DNA from: Neoechinorhynchus agilis
Taxonomy: Eukaryota; Acanthocephala
Reading direction: 5' to 3'
DNA length: 64,000 bases
NCBI GenBank assembly: GCA_051530055.1
Contig: CM121341.1
Location: 6,324,001-6,388,000 of the forward strand
In this document: positions 42,134 to 53,230 of the stretch, in pieces
How the letters are laid out: every line of letters begins with the position of its first letter
Numbering within the stretch: the first letter of the stretch is position 1
Program-made: the position numbers and the translations under genes
The notes under the pieces: model-generated
Seen by the model: only the letters and a program-made list of their open reading frames with translations
What the model was told of the DNA's origin: nothing
Databases searched by the model: none

Positions 42134-42950
42134 GAGCGCCGATATCGCATAACCTAAAGGGGACGCAATAGCTTATTAAAGTAAACTCACTAATGAGTCC
42201 CGTTTCCTCATTGAAAGACGAATAACTCAAGAATTATGAAAGCTATCGCAAATCCGAAACAAGATTTGGAATCAGCACGCTGAGATGTACTAAATAGACA
42301 TGACCAATATACTACAGCTGTCTTATTGGCGTCGGAAATCGCATTATCATATTTGGTCAATAGTCACAAGAGTGAATATCTGAGGATTCGGACGGGGATT
42401 CGTATAAAACTCGATACCCAATCATTTCTCTGATATATAAGAGATCGTTTGTGTGCCTAATAAGCCGAGTAAGAGATGTTGTACAAAAACACTCATTATT
42501 TCAGACTTCTATTCCGAATTGAATGTTGTTGGGAACGGGAAACCGAGACCCTTCAAATCCCTTACTGCATCCCCAATCCATTCACGATGGGGTCAATACG
42601 TGACCCCTAAAGGAAACCGGCGTAACCTCTTGCTGTTTTAACATCACTATCTGAAAAAAGTGAGGGTGTTACAGGGCATTTATAACCTTTTGAGGTCGAC
42701 TTGAGTGTGAGCGAGCCTTCAACTCCATAAATACTTGCTAATTTTGTATTTCGTCGAGTTTGTGTTCTTTAACATTAGCTTGCTTCTCGTGTTGTTAGGT
42801 ATTTTCCGAGATACGTTCGTAAATGTATTCTAGAGCCAAAATCTTGACAAAGCCCAAAAAATCTTGTTATTAGATTTCTTACACATTAAATTGAATTGTA
42901 TAAAGAGTACGAATGTAGTAGGCGGCGAACGAATAGATTACGATGTTCCC
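42134..42950. other. Gene-free spacer
   Basis: About 800 bp; no gene, RNA or repeat recognised apart from the possible small exon noted at its left edge. Confidence 0.35.
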
Positions 42951-44634
42951 TCAAGATGCCACATTTCATAAGGACTTTTGAGATCAATGAGAAATGGGCT
43001 TTTTTCGGGTCTATCACTGAAATTTCTCTACTGATCGCCATTTGGGCTCCCGTGTTTTCACGGTCCTAGTAAATGTTACACCTCAGCTCTCTTTCTTAAT
43101 TTACCACCAACCATTTTCCTCAGGATGCCACATTTCATAAGGACTTTTGAGTCAATGAGAAATGGGCTTTTTTCGGGTCTATCACTGAAATTTCTCTACT
43201 GATCGCCATTTGGGCTCCCGTGTTTTCACGGTCCTAGTAAATGTTACACCTCAGCTCTCTTTCTTAATTTACCACCAACCATTTTCCTCAGGATGCCACA
43301 TTTCATAAGGACTTTTGAGTTCAATGAGAAATGGGCTTTTTTCGGTTCTATCACTGAAATTTCTCTACTGATCGCCATTTGGGCTCCCGTGTTTTCACGG
43401 TCCTAGTAAATGTTACACCTCAGCTCTCTTTCTTAATTTACCACCAACCATTTTCCTCAGGATGCCACATTTCATAAGGACTTTTGAGTTCAATGAGAAA
43501 TGGGCTTTTTTCGGTTCTATCACTGAAATTTCTCTACTGATCGCCATTTGGGCTCCCGTGTTTTCACGTCCTAGTAAATGTTACACCTCAGCTCTCTTTC
43601 TTAATTTACCACCAACCATTTTCCTCAGGATGCCACATTTCATAAGGACTTTTGAGTTCAATGAGAAATGGGCTTTTTTCGGGTCTATCACTGAAATTTC
43701 TCTACTGATCGCCATTTGGGCTCCCGTGTTTTCACGGTCCTAGTAAATGTTACACCTCAGCTCTCTTTCTTAATTTACCACCAACCATTTTCCTCAGGAT
43801 GCCACATTTCATAAGGACTTTTGAGTTCAATGAGAAATGGGCTTTTTTCGGTTCTATCACTGAAATTTCTCTACTGATCGCCATTTGGGCTCCCGTGTTT
43901 TCACGGTCCTAGTAAATGTTACACCTCAGCTCTCTTTCTTAATTTACCACCAACCATTTTCCTCAGGATGCCACATTTCATAAGGACTTTTGAGTTCAAT
44001 GAGAAATGGGCTTTTTTCGGTTCTATCACTGAAATTTCTCTACTGATCGCCATTTGGGCTCCCGTGTTTTCACGGTCCTAGTAAATGTTACACCTCAGCT
44101 CTCTTTCTTAATTTACCACCAACCATTTTCCTCAGGATGCCACATTTCATAAGGACTTTTGAGTTCAATGAGAAATGGGCTTTTTTCGGTTCTATCACTG
44201 AAATTTCTCTACTGATCGCCATTTGGGCTCCCGTGTTTTCACGGTCCTAGTAAATGTTACACCTCAGCTCTCTTTCTTAATTTACCACCAACCATTTTCC
44301 TCAGGATGCCACATTTCATAAGGACTTTTGAGTTCAATGAGAAATGGGCTTTTTTCGGTTCTATCACTGAAATTTCTCTACTGATCGCCATTTGGGCTCC
44401 CGTGTTTTCACGGTCCTAGTAAATGTTACACCTCAGCTCTCTTTCTTAATTTACCACCAACCATTTTCCTCAGGATGCCACATTTCATAAGGACTTTTGA
44501 GTTCAATGAGAAATGGGCTTTTTTCGGTTCTATCACTGAAATTTCTCTACTGATCGCCATTTGGGCTCCCGTGTTTTCACGGTCCTAGTAAATGTTACAC
44601 CTCAGCTCTCTTTCTTAATTTACCACCAACCATT
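42951..44634. repeat. 169-bp tandem array, ten copies
   Basis: Ten head-to-tail units of 168-170 bp with the landmark GATGCCACATTTCATAAGGA at about 42954, 43124, 43292, 43461, 43629, 43798, 43967, 44136, 44305 and 44474. Copies are nearly identical (GGGT/GGTT and single-base indels only), so the array is young. Each unit contains the small hairpin CCGTGTTTTCACGG. The unit length is close to a nucleosome repeat. Confidence 0.96.
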
Positions 44635-45039
44635 GTGTCTCGTTGCACCCTACCGTTTTGGTTGCAACTAAAAAAAAGAGAAAAGGCACTAAAAACGGCG
44701 AGTGTTCTCAATTTCGCCGCTCGTTTACAGCTTCACACATATCCAGCAACTCAGTATTATTAAATCAGACGAGACTATTAAGTGAGCACAGGATTAGTCA
44801 TTTGCTCTCTCTCTCGTCTTAAGTTTCTCTCTTCAAAGGTATGTGAATCACAAATTTTTCGTTTTGGAACGTTTAAATTGCTTCCCTCACTCCATTTGAA
44901 ACATAAAGAGCATTGTACCTACAGTCACAAGGTTGTATAAAATTTTTTTATAGTTTTCCATTCACTTTTTTTATGTTACTTCACCGAGTCGTGTCTGCCT
45001 CTAGATTTTTTTGTTGAACGTGTTTCATTGGCTCCTCGA
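44635..45039 (+). promoter_or_regulatory. Upstream region of the Pro/Ar-rich gene, possible 5' UTR intron
   Basis: CTCTTCAAAG/GTATGTG at 44838 is a good splice donor, and TGTCTGCCTCTAG ending at 45004 is a good acceptor, suggesting a 5' UTR intron of about 165 bp upstream of the ATG at 45040. Confidence 0.4.
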
Positions 45040-45525
45040 ATGATGCACCAACCTTCTCATATTCGAAGCTACGCCGGTCCAAACGGTGAAAAGATATCGG
45101 TTAGTAATGAACCAATGCCTCCGTATGTTCCAATGAGGCGCAAACCACTTATACAACGGCAAGTAATAAGGCTTAAGACGCCGGAACCAGTTCGAAGGAC
45201 AGTTCGTCGTCGCCTTCCTACACCTGAACCACACACTAAAGTTATCACTAAAATCATCACAAATCAACACGAGTTGATCGATGGTTGTTATCCACAAGTT
45301 CCAATGCAAAAATACGACAGTAATGCTTCTACTTCAACGGATTCGTCTCTCTTTAAACAAAATAGGCGAAAATATAGAACACAACCAGTTCATTTACGGC
45401 AATTAAGATCAAATAAATCGAACCAATCCGGAATTCGTCCTCCTCCTCCTCCACCGAAACCAGAGCGACACTGCTACGATCCCATCTCGTTGACAAATAA
45501 CGGAAGGAGACTTATTAGAGTCTAG
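45040..45525 (+). CDS. Pro/Arg-rich protein, unrecognised
   Basis: 161 residues, starting MMHQPSHIRSYAGPNGEKIS. It has two basic Pro-rich blocks (RLKTPEPVRRTVRRRLPTPE) and a later proline run (IRPPPPPPKPERHC). No signal peptide or membrane span. The TPEP/RR pattern recalls the IVER/TPPP protein at 20.7 kb, and both may belong to one low-complexity structural family. The start Met was chosen as the first ATG after the predicted acceptor; the frame is also open upstream. Confidence 0.55.
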   Translation: MMHQPSHIRSYAGPNGEKISVSNEPMPPYVPMRRKPLIQRQVIRLKTPEPVRRTVRRRLPTPEPHTKVITKIITNQHELIDGCYPQVPMQKYDSNASTSTDSSLFKQNRRKYRTQPVHLRQLRSNKSNQSGIRPPPPPPKPERHCYDPISLTNNGRRLIRV

Positions 45526-45657
45526 CGTATATTTAATTCTACAACAAACGAAAAAAATGAACCCAACTCGTGTTCAATCAATTCACTTGTGAATTTTTAT
45601 TCCTGAATAAAATATTAGTATTTGATTTAAGCAAAAGAATCTAGTTCAATTGATCTC

Positions 45658-47129
45658 ATGAGTAGTAGCCTAGCAACCTACAATGAAATTTTTGGTCAAG
45701 ACCAAAACAAACGAGAGATGTCCATTGAAAAAGGTAATCGCAAATTTGATCAAACTGCTATCAAAACATTTATAGTTAATTTTGTACGCTTTATTCTGTT
45801 CAATGTGTCTCGATATGAATGTGGTTTCATGTTCCAACACCAAATAGCAAATGAAACACAAGTGAAGTGTACGACCATGTTGCCATTTTCAAATAATTAC
45901 GGGTTAGAGATTATGTACAAAATGGTCGAATTTCATATCTAGACTTAAAAACAGGGTGAAATGGCTTTTAAATTCGGAAATCGTAGGAAATGGTACAAAA
46001 GCGTTAAAGGTAAACTCGTCCAGTACTGCTCAATGCGTACTACTGTGTCCGAGTGCCGGAAAACGGTCCGTAATTCTGGAAACGCATCTTATAGTGAGAC
46101 CAATGGCAATTGTCAATGCTCATGAACATTTACCACTACGTCTCAACTGTCTCTGTGAGACATTAGATTCTTGTACGATTGCCGATTCTTTTAATTACGT
46201 TGTTTTGCCATTTTTATGGGTGACTCAGCCGGTTGTCCTTTTTTTCACTCACAGTCCATCGATTTATTGGTCTACGCTCAATGCCCCTTTGTACCCAAGC
46301 GTAGACGGGAGTTCTCCTTTCAGCCTTAACGGATTTTTAATCAGTTTACCCTCTTTAACTGGGATCAAGGACATTTGTCCACTTTACCTCCTCGACACAA
46401 CTACGGCGGATTGTACAAACTTCGCAACTTTCCAATTTTTTAGCCCCGAACCGCAGACCAGCGCTGTCCACTTCTATTTTAAATCGAAGTTTTCATTCGG
46501 TGTTTAGGTTCCTTACCAGTGCTTAAAATTGCTATTTTCCACTAACGAACTTTAGCTACACAAACGTTGTAGCTGTTTTTAAACACAAAAAAGTTTTTTT
46601 GAAGCAACCCAATTCAAGTGTAACTTTTTTAAATTCCTTCTTTTTCGACGTTTCATTTTAAGAATCGCGATTTAGTACAATTATTAGGTGGCATTGGGTT
46701 TTCGGTGAAGATCGTATCGTGGTAGCGAGCTGGGATTATGAAAATCAGACTGAGATGATATTGAACGATGAACACTTTGAAATCGACCACAGGACTCTGA
46801 TCGTCCGTCCTGTCAAAAAATACGAAGGAACATTTCGTTTCATTGCCCAAGTTCATCCATCGAGGGGCTTAATGAAACAATCAGCATTGGACAAACGTAC
46901 AGAAATTGAATGTACCCAAGTCCTTACTTCGGTTTATATTGTTAACGTAAAAGCTATGAATTTCGAGTTAAATGTAACGGTAGTTCTTATTATCACGTTC
47001 GTGACTATTACACTGATTTGGCTAGCCAGTAACCTATTTGAACATTTTTTCGCTAATTACGATTTTGAAGATGATTTGAGTGAGTCATCTTTAACAGAAG
47101 CGACTGAATTTAGCGCCAATAATCAATAA
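45658..47129 (+). CDS. Single-pass membrane protein with Ig-like fold, unrecognised
   Basis: Four-exon model 45658-45733, 45776-45902, 45955-46488 and 46688-47129 (introns 42, 52 and 199 bp, phases 1, 2, 2), 392 residues. The ectodomain has scattered cysteines and glycosylation sites (NVSRYECGF, NETQVKC, NSSS). A membrane-proximal stretch looks Ig-like (WHWVFGEDRIVVASW, DHRTLIVRPVKKYEG). One membrane span, NVTVVLIITFVTITLIWLAS, is followed by an acidic tail (DYDFEDDLSESS-like, ending SANNQ). No signal peptide is seen in the first exon, so an upstream exon may be missing. I cannot name a family. Confidence 0.55.
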
Positions 47130-47399
47130 ATATTCGGGTTTTTTCAAGTTTAATCACTCTTACTGATCAGTTCGTGATTTGCCTTTGCGTCACTTTCATT
47201 CGATCAATTCAAAAATCTTCGAAAAAAATCGAGTTTAAATTAAACTTACACTTTTTTCGCCTGCCTTAAATCAATTCACAATACTTATCGTGGCTTATTA
47301 TTGTTTTGAAAATTAATGCAATTAAGAAACCATTGTTTATGATGGTGAACAATTAAAGGAATTGTATTAAATTCGATATTTCGGGCTCTACTTTGCATT
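47130..47399. other. 3' spacer
   Basis: AT-rich; holds a copy of the small repeat TTGAAAATTAATGCAATTAA at 47308. Confidence 0.4.
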
Positions 47400-48640
47400 T
47401 ATGGCACGCCGTCTCAGGACTTGCCATCATTACCTTCTCCGATTTCGTTCTCAAATGGCTCGAATCTTATCTTTTTTAACATTGAAATTTTAAGCCATAA
47501 GATCACTCATGCCACCGCCTCTCGGGATCTCTCAAAGTGGTGTAACGGTCGAAAGGACGGACGGTTGCAGGGGCGGGAAAATCCTCCTGATCTCAGATCG
47601 AAAAGTGGTTCGTCTCAATCTCTTTTCAACAATTGCTTGACCAGTTCTTAAGCCGCGGTACCAAACGACCCGAGCGTCTCTACGCCAAAAGGAAACGAAA
47701 TAATGATTTCGAATCAGGCCCCTGTATTTTGTCTTTTTGCGTTCCTCGGCGGAGGTTGCTGCTTCCCCTCTGGTTTAATAGCAGCGAATTTTATGTTGGT
47801 GGCTGCGAACGGCGTCCGAGAGAAGGACTTTTCCTCCCCTCGCATCTTCAGGAATCTACAAAGACTCGTGGAGTTGTGTAATGTGCGTTGAAGTAGCGAC
47901 ATCGAAACGGGAAAATTCCAAAATTTCCAAAGAACTGCGATGTTTTGTAGGAGAAGTGCTCATGATCTCAGATCGAAAAGTGGTTCGTCTCAATCTCTTT
48001 TCAACAATTGCTTGACCAGTTCTTAAGCCGCGGTACCAAACGACCCTAGCGTCTCTACGCCAAAAGGAAACGAAATAATGATTTCGAATCAGGCCCCTGT
48101 ATTTTGTCTTTTTGCGTTCCTCGGCGGAGGTTGCTGCTTCCCCTCTGGTTTAATAGCAGCGAATTTTATGTTGGTGGCTGCGAACGGCGTCCGAGAGAAG
48201 GACTTTTCCTCCCCTCGCATCTTCAGGAATCTACAAAGACTCGTGGAGTTGTGTAATGTGCGTTGAAGTAGCGACATCGAAACGGGAAAATTCCAAAATT
48301 TCCAAAGAACTGCGATGTTTTGTAGGAGAAGTGCTCATGATCTCAGATCGAAAAGTGGTTCGTCTCAATCTCTTTTCAACAATTGCTTGACCAGTTCTTA
48401 AGCCGCGGTACCAAACGACCCGAGCGTCTCTACGCCAAAAGGAAACGAAATAATGATTTCGAATCAGGCCCCTGTATTTTGTCTTTTTGCGTTCCTCGGC
48501 GGAGGTTGCTGCTTTCCTTCTAGCGTCGGGAATACTGTGACACCGCCGGGTCTACGGCGGCCATCGAGTCGGCAAAGATTGCTTTTTTCTAGGATGTTGG
48601 GCGCATTCACAGTATTCGGGGCAAGCCAACAATAAATTCA
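47400..48640 (-). mobile_element. Retroelement fragment amplified as a 375-bp tandem repeat
   Basis: The unit starting GATCTCAGATCGAAAAGTGG occurs at 47588 and 47963 and in part at 48338, a 375-bp period with almost no differences. The minus strand encodes pieces of the same protein end as other copies here (NHYFVSF in the unit; LCRLDGRR near 48570). The left flank (GTGTAACGGTCGAAAGGACGG, 47542) is the reverse complement of 32.5 kb. Broken copy; the tandem amplification is young. Confidence 0.8.
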
Positions 48641-49068
48641 GTGCCGGGCTATCTCCTCAATCATCCAATCTCTCGCCAAAGTGCTGTCACCACTTCTTTT
48701 AAAAAAATTTCTCAAACGAACTAAACCCGTTCTTTTTTGTCACTCTAAACATACACCGACCATCTCATTTTCATCACTCAATCACCTCTCATGGCAACCC
48801 AATGGTTTTTCAGAATTTAAGTCCGCCATTTCAACCCTTGGGTGTTTTTGAGCAAACGGGATTCGTTATGTTTCAAAGCTCTACGTGAAGATTGAGTGTG
48901 GCATTTTAAAGTCCCCGGATACTCAGTGTCTCGCTCTCTCCATTTTCCTCAACCATTCTACAGTTTCTTTTTTCCAAACATTGTTTCACATGGAAAGATT
49001 AGTCATTTCGCAATGTTTCGTGTGAAAACGAGATACATTGCCCGTGGAAAAGAGAAAAGTTTAAAATT
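48641..49068 (+). other. Upstream region of the EF-hand gene
   Basis: About 430 bp, AT-rich with CT-rich patches (CTCGCTCTCTCCATTTTCC near 48930). No TATA box recognised. Confidence 0.35.
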
Positions 49069-49332
49069 ATGAACGTTGATTCGGAACAAATAGACCGACT
49101 TCGATCTCTGTTCGAACTTTACGACGCTGACGGAGATGGATTCGTGACGGTTGAAGATCTTATGAAGAAAAACGTGAAACTCGGTGGTCCAATGACACAC
49201 GAAGAAGCGGAGCAGTTCATGAAGGAGAAGGACATTGATGAAGACGGAAAGTTATGCTGGGATGAGTTTCTTCTAATGACAGTATTTCCTAATATCCGTA
49301 AGCAAAGTCAAAAGAGGGAGTATAGCTTTTGA
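49069..49332 (+). CDS. Small EF-hand calcium-binding protein
   Basis: 87 residues, one exon. Two canonical EF-hand loops: DADGDGFVTVED (residues about 19-30) and DIDEDGKLCWDE (about 55-66), each with Asp/Glu at positions 1, 3, 5 and 12 and Gly at 6. This is the calmodulin/troponin-C type pair, half the length of calmodulin. The flanking helices fit (LRSLFELY, EEAEQFMKEK, FLLMTVF). A basic tail (RKQSQKREYSF) ends the protein. AATAAA follows within about 20 bases. The target is unknown. Confidence 0.85.
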   Translation: MNVDSEQIDRLRSLFELYDADGDGFVTVEDLMKKNVKLGGPMTHEEAEQFMKEKDIDEDGKLCWDEFLLMTVFPNIRKQSQKREYSF

Positions 49333-50293
49333 AATGTTCGCCAAAATAAACCCGGATAATTTCATGCTTTAAACGATTCCTAAATATGATCGTATCCTGT
49401 TCGATGCAGAAAAACTTATTAAATGTTGTGAAAATCCCTTTGTCGACTTGTTAATGGCACTCACATTCTTCAGATTTTCATGCTAAAACTTAATCTCAAG
49501 TCTGATTTCGAACGGCTTTATACATTTTCCTAATTTAACACGTCTTCAAAACAATAATTAAAAAAAATTATTTGGCATAACCATGTCCGGTTTAATTGAG
49601 CAGCTACAGTTATAATGAAAACTTGTGATCATAAATTTGAGTATTTCTTTTTTTTATGTGGATTAGCAATTTCGGCGGTAGGAGGAACCTTTGTTTTTAC
49701 ATCAGAGAAGTGATGTTACTACTTTTAACTCGGATGAAACGGAGTTCGTACATCCCCGTCCGGATTCTCAGATACCTCCCGAGGAGACGGGATTCCTTCA
49801 TCGAGGTATTTCGTCCCCTTTGGTCGTGAGTCATTGACGATCGTGGATTCGAACCTGTTGACCCTGAAACAGGGATTTGGGGCACGAGTCCACCTCTACA
49901 CAACTACGAAATGTACAAACTCGGCTGACGAGTTTGTTTTTGTTGCATTGGAACGAAACTCACATAATTCGGGTAAGAGAGAACCGCGGCCATTGAAAGG
50001 TTGGTGTCCGGTCTACCAATAACTTGCTTTGATTTCGTCAACTCCGATCTTTTTTTTCGTTGGCTGATGAGATTTTCTTTTCACCTGAATCGATTCATTT
50101 TTTCCAAGATATGAATGATGGTTTATTTACTTGATGAGTGAGTATAGAGATCAAAACATTTCATAAAGTGTCATTGTCCTTATTTTGGTTTGGCCGAATA
50201 CTTTTTGTTTGCCTTGTCAAGTTTCATGAAGCGACTAATGATCTATTAACCCGGACATGATCCGTCATTCGGATAATTATAAGAAAATTGTTC
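49333..50293. other. Spacer, nothing firmly recognised
   Basis: About 960 bp. Around 49700-50020 both strands hold open frames with a GC content above the flanks; a GGATTCGAACC string there is not a tRNA. No gene can be supported. Confidence 0.35.
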
Positions 50294-50518
50294 TTATTCT
50301 TCTCCCATTATCGCATTGCTCGCATAAAAGGAAGCTAATGGTTTAAGCTTAATTCGAAAAGTCGCTGCAGCGTTTGAACAAAAGTCCGAAACAAAAACAA
50401 TCATCGCCACCACATAAAAAGGTTCAGAATTTTGTATGGGTAGCATGCGTCGTGTGACAAAAACGTGTTCAGGGAACTTCCCGTGCCACTTGCAAACACA
50501 ACTCTCAGCAGTACTCAT
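50294..50518 (-). CDS. Small unrecognised open frame, 74 aa
   Basis: ATG-started frame MSTAESCVCKWHGKFPEHVF with a hydrophobic middle (FYVVAMIVFVSDFC) and a stop followed by AATAAG. It could be a small membrane protein or a terminal exon. No homology recognised. Confidence 0.3.
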   Translation of the reverse strand: MSTAESCVCKWHGKFPEHVFVTRRMLPIQNSEPFYVVAMIVFVSDFCSNAAATFRIKLKPLASFYASNAIMGEE

Positions 50519-52246
50519 GAATCCTGATCAACATGATCAACACAACAACAACAAACAAACAAGTGAGTTTTTATCGATTATACCGACACGGCGCTAAATG
50601 TGCACAATGGCATTTAAAAATTAAATTCGAACCAAAAAAACTTTTGAACGGCAGCAATAGACGGACCTCACGCAAAGCCTGTTTTAATTATTTCTTAGAA
50701 GAATCAGTCGATTGTTGGTGATTCTTTTTTTTCTAACACAAGGGTGAGTATTCTCTGTTTATATCAGCAAGAAGACGATTAATAGTCATTTACATGGCGG
50801 CTGCAGTAGCACCGCATTAATCATTAAAAGATTTGACTGACAGCGACAAGTGTCCGATATCTTTAACAAGCTCGAAAGTTCCCTACCGCTGTTAGCGCCT
50901 GATTTTTGTTACTCGAATGACCACACTAGACGCTCCATTCTCGGCTCCAGTCAATATTTACACCCATGTAAGTGGCGGTTCCAACCAAAAAAACCACAAA
51001 CTGAAATTAATTCCCTTGCTCAAGAACGTCCGTGGTATTAGTGTTTGTCAAAGGAAATGTTACTGCTATATTTGTAGCCTTGACCTTTATGTAAAATATC
51101 CCAATAACAATTATGGATTGCTCAATTTGAATTACCTATATTTTTTCGATTGATCGACATCAAAAACGAAGAAAAAACCGTAAATATTTTGTTAGTCTTT
51201 AGGTAGAGCAGTTCTCTATAAGACAAACCTGTACATTTGATGCAGTCCTAGGACAATCAAACAAATACTTTATTGCAAAACACTATAATGGTTCTAAATA
51301 TTTTTAATGGCATTACCGTTTTCTTTAGTTTTGCCAAAAGCACTATGTTTTTATCTTAAAATGAAGTCGAGATAAATTCGGGTAGATAAGACTCGTGTTT
51401 CACCATTTTTTGATTTAAATTTTTATGACTGGATCGTAAATACGAGACGACCGGGTGAGAGTCCCCTTCCGTACACATCTTATTCTCGGGATATATTTCT
51501 GCTGCTGCTGCTTCCAAAGGTGCATTCCGAATCATTGATCACGAAAAAGTTCGCTTAATGCAATGATGGCCACTGTTCATCTGTGTTTGATACAAAAAAG
51601 ATTGGAAAAAGTTTGTCTTTTTAAGATCTTCTTAAATGTCACATTGATACCGTTTCAGCTTAATTGGCATTTTACGATTTTTTCTCTTCTAAAAAGAAGA
51701 CGTATTCTTAGGACGACATGCTTTTTTCTTGCTTTCTACCTAAAAGGAATGAAGTAGTCAAATTTTTGAATTACAAAAATGATAAAGGTACTCTTCATAA
51801 ATTGAACAGAAACGATCTTGGTTCTTATTTTTCGACTGGAAAAACGCTGAGATTTCAGCAAATTTTTACATTGAAGGTCCTCTCGTTTCTTTTGTCTGAA
51901 TTTTTGTTTTTTGTTTATAGCAGCAACCATCGAAAAAAGCTATATAATAGCATTACCAGTGCGTTTGGGAAAGTCATCACGTTAGAGCTATAATGAATAT
52001 TGATTAAAATAATCATTGGCAAGGTGAGGAGCGATCAATGGCTCATTTAGGGTTTTCTTTGAAACTAAACCAATTCCTTAGTTCGTCTATATAACGCAAA
52101 AATAAGAAAAGGCCACTGGTATATGTTCCTGGAAAGAGAAGAAAAAAACAATCGGTATATTATAGATTCAACAAAACTTAATCGTGTGGCTTTTATGTAA
52201 CAAATCCGTTCGTCCTCTTCAGTATCTTTAAATGGTTACTAAAAAT
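50519..52246. other. Gene-free spacer
   Basis: About 1.7 kb, AT-rich, with many short open frames on the plus strand but no recognisable domain, splice structure or repeat. Confidence 0.35.
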
Positions 52247-52406
52247 ATTTGTCGATAGGAGAAAATGAAATTAAGAATTTATTGGATATTTCGATCCAGT
52301 ATCTCGGATCCTCTTCAACCACTGTAAAAGCGTTTTATTCGCCAATCGTTGAAGTCGAAATACCCAATAAATTCTTAATTTCATTTATTTTCTCCTGTCG
52401 ACAAAT
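52247..52406. repeat. Palindrome with about 48-bp arms, unrelated to the other foldbacks
   Basis: ATTTGTCGATAGGAGAAAAT, GAAATTAAGAATTTATTGG and TATTTCGA are mirrored by TCGAAATACCCAATAAATTC, TTAATTTCAT and TTTTCTCCTGTCGACAAAT. The loop is about 60 bp and contains a further 7-bp inverted pair (CTTCAAC/GTTGAAG). It lacks the GACGTTCTG core and AGTCTTCAC ends of the other family. Confidence 0.88.
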
Positions 52407-53230
52407 AACAATGATCTTTTCAACTTTACTAAAAATACTACATACGATCACTCGCAAATGAAATCAACTTCAGAAGCAACAAATATCTCTCTCGCTCTCA
52501 AAAAGTTTACTAGAATTGTGGCGAGCCCATATTTATTTGGATCATTTCACGCGCGCCTAATCTTTGTTTTGGGAAAAGCCACCAAATTCTAATTCGATTA
52601 CCCCACAAAGGATTTTCTCTGTCGATCAAAAAAAATTTATATGGCTTCAAAATGCCCAAACGAACTAAAATGATTACTCTGAGAAATGATGAAAAAACCA
52701 ATTTTTTTAAGCTGGCACAGCTAAATATGTTGTTGTTGTGGCTTCTTGCTTTTATAAACGATTTGAAAGTGCGATTACTATTATTTTTGACAAAAAGCTT
52801 CACATGTTTCAGCTCATTTTTTTGTCTTTAAAGGGCAGGGAAATTTCTGTTGTTAGTGCCAAACAAATTTACTTATAAGGCAACTTTGGTTGACGCCATG
52901 TTTTCCCCGATTTCCTCGATATATGATGGCTTCCCCCTCCCGCCTTACGCTACATTTCGAGAGAAAATCATCTTGAGGTCAAAGGCATTCAGAATGAAAA
53001 TCCGAATTTTCGTCTCAGGGCCTTAAAATCCACAGGTTTGTATTCAAAAATTTCGGTTTTTTTGTCGCGTTCCACGCTCGTTCCCGGTTGGCATTGCGTG
53101 TGGATTCTTGAAAATGTTTAAGTCCCAATGCGTGTCTATGCGTACTAACGGCGGAAGGGAACAACTATGAGGTGGATTCTCCTCCATCTCTCTCTCTCGC
53201 GAGTTTGCAAATTAAATTAGGCTGACGGCA
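52407..53230 (+). other. Upstream region of the Q/N-rich RRM gene
   Basis: About 820 bp, no gene seen. The last 150 bp include CT-rich runs (CATCTCTCTCTCTCGCGAG) of a kind common in promoters. Confidence 0.35.

Noticed and set aside
42951-44634. CRISPR-like array
   Set aside because: Units are contiguous and identical over 169 bp with no unique spacers, and the DNA is eukaryotic.
49840-49870. tRNA gene suggested by GGATTCGAACC
   Set aside because: The flanking bases do not form a T-stem, and no anticodon or acceptor stem can be drawn.
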